Below, one piece after another: positions 1-5,015 of a DNA stretch of 9,460 bases. A program made the translations under genes and the position numbers. Location: contig JASHQV010000167.1 of the NCBI GenBank assembly GCA_030038955.1, forward strand, positions 1 to 9,460, written 5' to 3'. Each line of letters begins with the position of its first letter. Position 1 is the stretch's first letter. Below the pieces are notes generated by a model. The model worked only from the letters and a program-made list of their open reading frames with translations. It had not been told where the DNA came from and did no database searches. This DNA comes from Solirubrobacteraceae bacterium (GTDB taxonomy: Bacteria > Actinomycetota > Thermoleophilia > Solirubrobacterales > Solirubrobacteraceae).

Positions 1-1900
1 GGTGCGGGCGGGTGAGCGCGAGCGCCCGCTCCAGCAGTCCCGCGGCGGCCCGCCAGTCGCCTCGCCAATATGCCCGCCGCCCGGCGGTGCCAAGCCGCTC
101 GCCCGCGGCCAGCGCGAGCTGTAGATCGGGCCGCCCCAGCTCCTCCAGGTATGTGGCGGCCTGCTCGAGGTGGTAGCCGAGGATCTCGTCGAGCTCAACC
201 AGCTCGCGGCCGTGGAGCTCGAGCCAGTCGGCGAACCGCCGGTGCAGGTCCGCGCGGACCGCCTTGGGCAACGCGTCATAGGCGGCGTCGCGGATCAGCA
301 GGTGCCGGAAGCGGTAAGCATCGTCGCCCTCGAACACCGCCCGATCGGGGCGCAGAAGCTCCTTGCGGACGAGCGCCAGCAGCGATTGATCGAGCCGACC
401 GTCACCGTCGGCCAGCGCGAGCAGGGCGCCGCGGTGGAAGCTGCGGCCCTCGACCGAGCCGCGTTCGAGCACCTCGCGTTCGGCGGGATCGAGCTGGTCG
501 AGCCTCGCCGCCAGCAGCGCCTGGATCGAAGCGGGCACCTCGACCTCGCCGCCCGGGCTCTGACGGACCAGCGCGAGCATTTCCTCCAAGAACAGCGGGT
601 TGCCCTCGGCGGTCCGGACGATCCGCTCCCGGAGCTGATCGGAGACGCCACCGAGCTCCGCCAGCAGCATCTCGGTCTCGGCTGCATCAAGTGGCTCGAG
701 CAGCACGGTCGTGGCGTTCCACTTGCCGCCGCCCCACGAGGGACGGCGCTCCAGCAGCTCCGGCCTGGCGACGCACAACAGCAAGATCGGCGCATCCCGC
801 GACAGCTCGGCGACGTGCTCGACCAGGTCCAGCAGCGTCTCCTCGGCCCAGTGCAGATCGTCCAGCACGAGCGCCAGCGGCCGCTCCTGCGCGGTCTGCT
901 CGAGCAGCTTGCGAAACCCCCACGCGATCTCCTCGGCGCTGGCCGGCTCGCCGGTCTCGCCGAGCAGCGCGCGCAACGGACGCGCCGCATCGCCCTCGGG
1001 CAGTGCGTCCAGCTGCCTCAGCACCTCGACCACCGGCCAGTACGTGATCCCCTCTCCGTACGACAGGCAATGACCACGCACCACTCGCGCCTCGAGGCCG
1101 GCGAGGAACTCCGCCACCAGTCGCGACTTCCCCACCCCCGCCGACCCGAGCACCGTGAACAGCCGGCAGGAGCGGTCCCTGATCGCCTGGTTGAACACCA
1201 CGCGCAGGTGCTCGAGCTCGTTGTCTCGCCCGACCATCGGCGTCGAGAAGCGCCGCTCCGGCGTCCCCGCCACGCCGAGCAGCGGATACGCCGCCACGGG
1301 TTCGGACTTTCCTTTTAGTTGGAGCAAGCGCCGCTCGCCGATCTCGACCACGGGCCGCACCAGCGCCAGCGTCTCCTCGCCGATCACGATCTCTCCCGGC
1401 GCGGCCGCCTGCTCGAGCCGCGCCGCCACGTTGACCGCGTCCCCGATCGCCAGGTCCTCCCCCTCGCCCATCAGCACCGCGCCGGTGTTGACGCCGGTCC
1501 TGAAGCGGAGCGTCACCCCCACCTGCTCGGCGACCGCCGGCAGCCGTTCGCGAATCTCCGCCGCCGCCCGGACCGCTCTGAGCGCATCGTCCTCGTGCAC
1601 CCGTGGGACTCCGAACACCGCCATCACCGCATCGCCGATGAACTTCTCCACGGTCCCGCCGTGCCGCTCGATCGTCGCGCGAATCACCTCGAAGTACCGG
1701 TCGATCACCCCGCGCAGCACCTCCGGATCGAGCTGCTCGCCCAGCGACGTCGACCCGGTCACGTCGCAGAACAGCGCCGTCACCACCTTGCGCGCCTGGC
1801 GGGCCACGGTGGCCGTCCCCTCGAGCGCTGCACCGCACCCATTGCAAAAGCGAGCTCCGACCGGATTCTCGTGACCGCAGCCCGGGCAGACCAGCATCAC
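1..1900 (-). CDS. Zinc-ribbon / class III nucleotidyl cyclase / AAA-ATPase signalling protein (3' end outside window)
   Basis: This is a cytosolic multidomain signalling protein of the cyclase-ATPase type common in actinobacteria. Numbering is from the ATG at 1897. A zinc ribbon has CxxC pairs at Cys4/7 and Cys18/21. A cyclase domain spans about 37-208: metal-binding Asp45 and Asp89, purine-reading Lys85 (EKFIGDAVMAVFG), and transition-state Asn156/Arg160 (VNVAAR). The ATPase begins near 221 (MVGRDNELEHL), with Walker A GSAGVGKS at 251-258 and Walker B LALVLDDLHW ending at 350. A helical, TPR-like region follows and is open through the left edge, about 633 codons in all. Family members are often around 1,000 residues. 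GGGAG lies 7 nt before a GTG at 1900, which directly precedes the ATG, so either may be the start. The usual substrate-specifying Asp/Thr is Leu149, so cAMP production cannot be assumed. Domain calls are firm; the ligand and partner are unknown. Confidence 0.9.
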   Translation of the reverse strand, partial: MMLVCPGCGHENPVGARFCNGCGAALEGTATVARQARKVVTALFCDVTGSTSLGEQLDPEVLRGVIDRYFEVIRATIERHGGTVEKFIGDAVMAVFGVPRVHEDDALRAVRAAAEIRERLPAVAEQVGVTLRFRTGVNTGAVLMGEGEDLAIGDAVNVAARLEQAAAPGEIVIGEETLALVRPVVEIGERRLLQLKGKSEPVAAYPLLGVAGTPERRFSTPMVGRDNELEHLRVVFNQAIRDRSCRLFTVLGSAGVGKSRLVAEFLAGLEARVVRGHCLSYGEGITYWPVVEVLRQLDALPEGDAARPLRALLGETGEPASAEEIAWGFRKLLEQTAQERPLALVLDDLHWAEETLLDLVEHVAELSRDAPILLLCVARPELLERRPSWGGGKWNATTVLLEPLDAAETEMLLAELGGVSDQLRERIVRTAEGNPLFLEEMLALVRQSPGGEVEVPASIQALLAARLDQLDPAEREVLERGSVEGRSFHRGALLALADGDGRLDQSLLALVRKELLRPDRAVFEGDDAYRFRHLLIRDAAYDALPKAVRADLHRRFADWLELHGRELVELDEILGYHLEQAATYLEELGRPDLQLALAAGERLGTAGRRAYWRGDWRAAAGLLERALALTRPH

Positions 1901-1932
1901 CGATCAGCTCCCATCTCCGCACGAGCCTCGCA

Positions 1933-1978
1933 GGAGCGACGCCTCGCGTCAACGCGCGAGCGCCCGGCGCGTCGCTCC
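1933..1978 (-). promoter_or_regulatory. Long two-part hairpin upstream of the cyclase gene
   Basis: GGAGCGACGC (1933-1942) pairs perfectly with GCGTCGCTCC (1969-1978). Directly inside, CTCGCG (1943-1948) pairs with CGCGAG (1955-1960), giving 16 base pairs with one asymmetric internal bulge at 1961-1968. The structure ends 32 nt before the GTG start of the cyclase gene, so it could sit in that gene's leader. There is no T-run after it on the minus strand, so it is not a classic terminator. Its function is unknown. Confidence 0.4.
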
Positions 1979-2062
1979 AACGCCTCGAACCGCGCGGTAC
2001 GCGCTACGGCAGGAGCTGACCGGCGGCGTTATGCCGGGCTGCCACGGCTGTCAGAAGGGGGT

Positions 2063-2101
2063 GGCGCACATAATGCGCACATACGGGGTGTTATGTGCAC
2101 C
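2063..2101. repeat. AT-richer inverted/direct repeat cluster around GCGCACATAA
   Basis: GGCGCACATAA (2063-2073) and TTATGTGCACC (2091-2101) form an inverted repeat of 11-bp arms with one mismatch around a 17-nt loop. Within the loop, GCGCACATA recurs at 2075-2083, 11 bp downstream of the copy at 2064-2072. The result is two direct copies and one inverted copy of one word in an otherwise GC-rich region. Helical-turn spacing and symmetry would fit an operator or part of an extragenic repeat element. A promoter for the minus-strand cyclase gene may also lie here, but I cannot pick clear -35/-10 boxes. Confidence 0.4.
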
Positions 2102-2179
2102 AGGTCTCAGGACAGCCCGCTGGAGCGGGTCCCAGGAATGCCCGGCACCAGGTCCCAGGACAGCCCGCTGGAGCGGGTC
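2097..2179. repeat. Tandem duplication A: 35-nt unit, two copies, period 48
   Basis: Copies at 2097-2131 and 2145-2179 differ at one base (T2106 versus C2154). Each contains the hairpin CCCGC-TGGA-GCGGG, a 5-bp stem with a tetraloop. The near identity suggests recent duplication or selection on the RNA/DNA structure. Confidence 0.85.
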
Positions 2180-2222
2180 TGAAGACCACCGCCGCGGGGG
2201 CGGGTCTGAAGACCACCGCCGC
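2173..2222. repeat. Tandem duplication B: 23-nt unit, two identical copies, period 27
   Basis: Copies at 2173-2195 and 2200-2222 are identical. Each contains GGTC-TGAA-GACC, a small hairpin with a tetraloop. The first copy overlaps the end of duplication A, so the two units share the GCGGGTC segment. Confidence 0.85.
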
Positions 2223-2230
2223 CGTCCCCC

Positions 2231-2287
2231 GCGCCGGCCTTCCCAGGCGATCCTAGGCTGCGCCGGCCCTCCCAGGCGATCCTAGGC
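2231..2287. repeat. Tandem duplication C: 28-nt unit, two copies, period 29
   Basis: Copies at 2231-2258 and 2260-2287 differ at one base (T2240 versus C2269). Each ends in a CCTAGG palindrome. The block begins 8 bp after duplication B and ends 45 bp before the last base of ilvN, so it would lie in the 3' untranslated region of an ilvBN transcript. Confidence 0.85.
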
Positions 2288-2331
2288 CCTCCCCCGCGTC
2301 CGGGTCGATCACCCGTGGCGGCGCGTCGCTC

Positions 2332-2889
2332 CTACGTCTCGACGCGCCCCCGCGCGATCGCGATCTCACCGGTCCGCGCCATCTCGATCAGCCCGAACGG
2401 CCGCACAAGGCTCTCGAACGCCTCGATCTTCTCGTGCGTGCCGGTCACCTCGATGACGACCGCGCGCCGGGTCACGTCGACGATGTTGGCGCGGAAGATC
2501 TCGCAGATCTGCATCACCTCGGAGCGGGCGGTGCCATCGGCGGCAACCTTGAACAGCGCCAGCTCGCGCGCCAGCGCCTCGTCCGGGGTGAGGTCCCGGA
2601 TCTTCAGCACGTTGACGAGCTTGTGCAGCTGCTTGGTGACCTGGTCCATCGGATGGACCGCGCCGTCCAGGGTCAGCGTGATCCGCGACAGGGCAGGGTC
2701 ATCGGTCGGCCCGACCGCGAGCGTGTCGATGTTGAAGCCGCGGCGCGCGAACAGCCCGGTGATCCGCGTGAGCACGCCGGGCTTGTTCTCGACCAGGATC
2801 GAGAGGACGTGCTTGCGGCCGCTGCGCAGGCTGCCGGCCGCCTCCAGCTCGTCCAGCGACAGGACCTCCTTCGTGCCGGGCTCGCCCAT
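2332..2889 (-). CDS. ilvN: Acetohydroxyacid (acetolactate) synthase small, regulatory subunit
   Basis: This 185-residue protein binds the IlvB catalytic subunit, raises its activity and confers valine feedback control. The ACT domain starts around residue 27 (HVLSILVENKPGVLTRITGL) and contains the ARRGFNID and LAVGPTDDP segments typical of the family. The C-terminal subunit domain follows (ELALFKVAA, EIFRANIVDV, ending MARTGEIAIARG). It is slightly longer than the roughly 160-175 residues of most homologues because of a ~26-residue N-terminal lead-in. The ATG at 2889 is the only usable upstream start, since the frame meets a stop just before it and holds no other ATG/GTG/TTG. Its A overlaps the TGA of a 10-codon ORF, and the Shine-Dalgarno sequence is weak (GGGAA), so translation is probably coupled to upstream translation. 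Confidence 0.95.
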   Translation of the reverse strand: MGEPGTKEVLSLDELEAAGSLRSGRKHVLSILVENKPGVLTRITGLFARRGFNIDTLAVGPTDDPALSRITLTLDGAVHPMDQVTKQLHKLVNVLKIRDLTPDEALARELALFKVAADGTARSEVMQICEIFRANIVDVTRRAVVIEVTGTHEKIEAFESLVRPFGLIEMARTGEIAIARGRVET

Positions 2890-3011
2890 CAGCGGTTCCC
2901 GTTCGTCCCCGGCACGTCCATCAGTCCACCCTGTCCATCACATCACCCCGTCACTCCGGCCAGCTCGAGCGCTGCCGCCGTGAGGCACGCATCCGTCGGC
3001 CTCACCCATCA
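2889..3011 (-). other. Unbroken chain of four TGATG stop/start overlaps joining ilvB to ilvN
   Basis: Reading the minus strand, the ilvB stop (3011-3009) is TGATG and opens a 23-codon ORF (3009-2938). That ORF's TGA overlaps the ATG of a 5-codon ORF, MDRVD (2938-2921), whose TGA overlaps the ATG of a 10-codon ORF, MDVPGTNGNR (2921-2889). The last TGA overlaps the ilvN ATG at 2889. No base between the two genes lies outside an ORF. The sequence pattern is certain. A function as a termination-reinitiation relay is inference from known TGATG coupling in bacterial operons. Confidence 0.6.
2938..3009 (-). CDS. Possible 23-residue ORF between ilvB and ilvN
   Basis: The ORF opens on a TGATG overlap with the ilvB stop and starts MGEADGCV. 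It ends on another TGATG overlap. Its first bases (CTGATGGGTGAGGCC) resemble the start of ilvN (CTGATGGGCGAGCCC), so it may be a duplicated remnant of an ilvN start or a coupling ORF rather than a functional peptide. I recognise no domain, and there is no good ribosome binding site of its own. Confidence 0.25.
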   Translation of the reverse strand: MGEADGCVPHGGSARAGRSDGVM

Positions 3012-4685
3012 GCCGACCATATCCCGGGCCGCCTGCCCCGCCGGGATCATCGGGTAGGTGTTCTCCTCGCGGGTGACCGGCACGTCGACTAGCACGGGAC
3101 CATCGGTCGCCAGCGCCTGCTTGATCCCGTCGAGCAGCGTGTGCTTGTCGGCCAGCCGCATGCCGGTCGCGCCGTACGCCTCGGCGAGCTTGACGAAGTC
3201 CGGCCACTGCCCCATGTCGACGTGGCTGTAGCGCTTGTCCCAGAACAGCTCCTGCCACTGCCGGACCATGCCGAGATAGCCGTTGTTCATGATGAACACC
3301 TTGATCGCGATCGCCTCCTGTGAGCAGGTCGCGAGCTCCTGGATGTTCATCTGCACGGAGCCGTCGCCGGCGATGCAGATCACGGTCTGGTCGGGACAGC
3401 CGACCTTGGCGCCCATCGCCGCCGGCAGCCCGAAGCCCATCGTGCCGAGACCGCCCGAGTTGATCCAGCGCCGCGGCTTCGCGAACTCGTAGTACTGCGC
3501 CGCCCACATCTGGTGCTGGCCGACGTCGCTGGCGACGATCGCGTCGCCGCCGGTCGCCTCCATCAGCGCCTGGATCATGTACTGCGGCTTGATCTCGCTG
3601 TCGCCGCTGTCCTCGTAGCTGAGCGGATACCGCTGCTGCCAGCCACGGATCCGCGCCCACCATTCGTCAAGTCGCTGGACGTCAGGCGCCAGCGCCCGGT
3701 AGGCGGCGGTCAGGCGCGGGAGGATGTTGTGCGCGTCGCCCACAATCGGGATGTGCGCGGGCACGTTCTTGGAGATCTCGGCCGGGTCGATGTCGATGTG
3801 GATGAACTTCGCCCGCGGCGCGAACTCCGACAGCTTGCCCGTGATCCGGTCGTCGAAGCGGGCGCCGAGCGCGACGATCAGGTCGGCCTCGTCCATCGCG
3901 TAGTTGGCGGTGCGCGTGCCGTGCATCCCGAGCATCCCGAGCCACTGCTCGTGCGCCGCTGGAAATGCGCCTAGCGCCATCACCGTGCAGGTCACGGGCA
4001 GCCGTCCGCAGGTGGCGAGCTCGACCAGGTCCTCGGCGGCACCGGCGCTGACGACGCCACCGCCGGCGTACAGCACCGGGCGGCGCGCGTTCGCGAGCGC
4101 CTTGGCGGCCAGGCGGATCTGCTTCTGGTTGCCGTCGGTGGTCGGCTGATAGCCGGGCAGGTGCACGTCCGCGACCGGCTCATAGGGGATGTCGGCGCGG
4201 CTCAGGTCCTGGGGGATGTCGACCACCACCGGTCCCGGGCGGCCCGTGCGCGCGATGTGGAACGCCTCGTGGATCGAGCGGGGGATCTCGAGCGGGTGCC
4301 GGATCAGGAAGCTGTGCTTGACAATCGGCATCGTGATCCCGATCGTGTCCGCCTCCTGGAAGCCGTCGGTGCCGAGCAGCTCGGTGCGAACCTGGCCGGT
4401 GAAGAACACCACCGGCACGGAGTCCATCATCGCGTCGCAGATCGGCGTCACCAGGTTCGTGGCGCCGGGCCCACTGGTCGACAGAGCCACTCCGACCTTG
4501 CCGGTCGCCTTCGCGTACCCCTCCGCGGCGTGACCGCCGCCGGCCTCGTGGCGGACCAGGATGTGGCGGATGCCGGCGTCGTGGAAGGCGTCGTAGGTGG
4601 GGAGGTTGGCGCCGCCCGGCAGCCCGAATACCACCTCCACACCCTCCGCCTTCAGACATTCCATCAGAGCATCGACTGCACGCAT
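3009..4685 (-). CDS. ilvB: Acetohydroxyacid (acetolactate) synthase large, catalytic subunit
   Basis: This 558-residue enzyme condenses pyruvate with pyruvate or 2-ketobutyrate, the first common step of valine, leucine and isoleucine synthesis, using ThDP, Mg2+ and FAD. The catalytic Glu47 sits in RHEAGGGHAAEGYAK, followed by STSGPGATN. The middle domain has LGARFDDRITGKLSEFAP and HIDIDPAEI, as in the biosynthetic FAD-containing enzyme. The ThDP/Mg motif GDGS is at 440-443 with NN at 467-468, then MVRQW with active-site Trp477. It is typical in length. The ATG at 4685 has AAAGGAGG 9 nt upstream, which fixes the start. Ala48 replaces the Gln that usually follows the catalytic Glu, and Arg100 occupies the plant Pro197 herbicide site. 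It heads an operon with ilvN; ilvC does not follow in this window. Confidence 0.97.
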   Translation of the reverse strand: MRAVDALMECLKAEGVEVVFGLPGGANLPTYDAFHDAGIRHILVRHEAGGGHAAEGYAKATGKVGVALSTSGPGATNLVTPICDAMMDSVPVVFFTGQVRTELLGTDGFQEADTIGITMPIVKHSFLIRHPLEIPRSIHEAFHIARTGRPGPVVVDIPQDLSRADIPYEPVADVHLPGYQPTTDGNQKQIRLAAKALANARRPVLYAGGGVVSAGAAEDLVELATCGRLPVTCTVMALGAFPAAHEQWLGMLGMHGTRTANYAMDEADLIVALGARFDDRITGKLSEFAPRAKFIHIDIDPAEISKNVPAHIPIVGDAHNILPRLTAAYRALAPDVQRLDEWWARIRGWQQRYPLSYEDSGDSEIKPQYMIQALMEATGGDAIVASDVGQHQMWAAQYYEFAKPRRWINSGGLGTMGFGLPAAMGAKVGCPDQTVICIAGDGSVQMNIQELATCSQEAIAIKVFIMNNGYLGMVRQWQELFWDKRYSHVDMGQWPDFVKLAEAYGATGMRLADKHTLLDGIKQALATDGPVLVDVPVTREENTYPMIPAGQAARDMVG

Positions 4686-4694
4686 GGCGCTTCG

Positions 4695-4702
4695 CCTCCT
4701 TT
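4695..4702 (-). promoter_or_regulatory. Strong Shine-Dalgarno sequence of ilvB
   Basis: AAAGGAGG on the minus strand lies 9 nt before the ATG at 4685. It is the best ribosome binding site in the window and contrasts with the weak site of ilvN. It decides the ilvB start and supports heavy primary initiation on the first gene of the operon. Confidence 0.85.
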
Positions 4703-4841
4703 CCTGAGATCTCGCGGGCTTGCAGTAGCGGCGCTCGCGGACCGGTCACGTACCCGAGCAGCGTCGGATCGCAGGCCCGAGCCGGACCGAGCCGGAGCGT
4801 GAGCCGAGTTTACCGGCACCGCCCCATCGAGAGCGGCAACG

Positions 4842-4882
4842 AACGGCGCCCAACGTGCCCATAACGGCGCCCAGGTGCCCAT
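4842..4882. repeat. Tandem 21/20-bp repeat in the ilvB upstream region
   Basis: Copies at 4842-4862 (21 bp) and 4863-4882 (20 bp) abut. Both begin AACGGCGCCCA and end GTGCCCAT, differing only by one insertion and one substitution between these blocks. Each has a GGCGCC palindrome. Spacing of about two helical turns on one DNA face would suit binding of a dimeric regulator, which is an inference. The repeat lies about 160-200 bp upstream of the ilvB start. Confidence 0.75.
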
Positions 4883-4899
4883 CGCAGGCGCCCGCGCGT

Positions 4900-4942
4900 C
4901 GGCTCGACCACGCCTCGACTGAATCGAACAGATGTCGAGCCG
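4900..4942. repeat. 9-bp inverted repeat CGGCTCGAC / GTCGAGCCG
   Basis: CGGCTCGAC (4900-4908) and GTCGAGCCG (4934-4942) are perfect reverse complements 25 nt apart. Shorter related words CTCGAC (4914-4919) and GTCGAG (4958-4963) lie nearby. It lies 74 bp upstream of the start of the secreted protein gene and just beyond the tandem repeat. It could be an operator or a leader hairpin; nothing distinguishes these options. Confidence 0.4.
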
Positions 4943-5015
4943 CCCCCCTAGACAAACGTCGAGAACGGAAGCTCCGCCTTCCCAGTGAGCGCCGCAGCAC
5001 GCCGATCCCAGGGCC

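Larger units (their letters stand above)
1932..2333. repeat. Composite repeat region bracketed by an 11-bp inverted repeat (MITE-like)
   Basis: AGGAGCGACGC at 1932-1942 is matched perfectly by GCGTCGCTCCT at 2323-2333, so the ends of this ~400-bp gene-free stretch form a terminal inverted repeat. A second internal copy of the right-hand arm, CGGCGCGTCGCTCC, lies at 1965-1978 and is identical to 2319-2332. Inside are an inverted/direct repeat cluster (2063-2101) and three consecutive tandem duplications (2097-2287). No protein-coding content is convincing. No clear target-site duplication is visible next to the outer arms, so a mobile origin is inference. The right arm overlaps the TAG stop of ilvN; the left arm lies 31 nt upstream of the cyclase gene's GTG. 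Confidence 0.45.
4703..5015. promoter_or_regulatory. Divergent control region between ilvB and the secreted hydrolase-like gene
   Basis: About 310 bp without a convincing gene separates the two divergent starts. It holds a tandem repeat (4842-4882) and an inverted repeat (4900-4942). Reading toward ilvB, I found no leader peptide rich in Ile/Leu/Val codons and no clear T-box or terminator/antiterminator pair, so classic attenuation is not supported. A weak -10-like TAAACT occurs on the minus strand near 4806-4811 without a good -35 partner. Confidence 0.45.

Noticed and set aside
170..1318. Long open frame on the plus strand (382 codons) opposite the cyclase-ATPase gene
   Set aside because: It shares codon boundaries with the minus-strand gene. 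Its openness follows from GC-rich codon bias, and the product has no recognisable domain, while the minus strand encodes clear cyclase and Walker motifs.
1319..2182. Plus-strand open frame of 287 codons crossing the cyclase start and the repeats
   Set aside because: It is antisense to the zinc ribbon and cyclase domain and ends inside the tandem repeats (it even duplicates its own C-terminus through repeat A). There is no start signal.
2097..2287. CRISPR-like array
   Set aside because: There are three different units with two copies each and no uniform repeat/spacer alternation.
2434..3057. Plus-strand open frame across ilvN and the ilvB-ilvN gap
   Set aside because: It is antisense to strongly conserved ilvN; its composition is typical of a GC-rich shadow frame.
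4703..5015. Ile/Leu/Val leader peptide or T-box attenuator for ilvB
   Set aside because: No short ORF rich in Ile/Leu/Val codons, no T-box sequence and no terminator with a T-run were found on the minus strand before ilvB.
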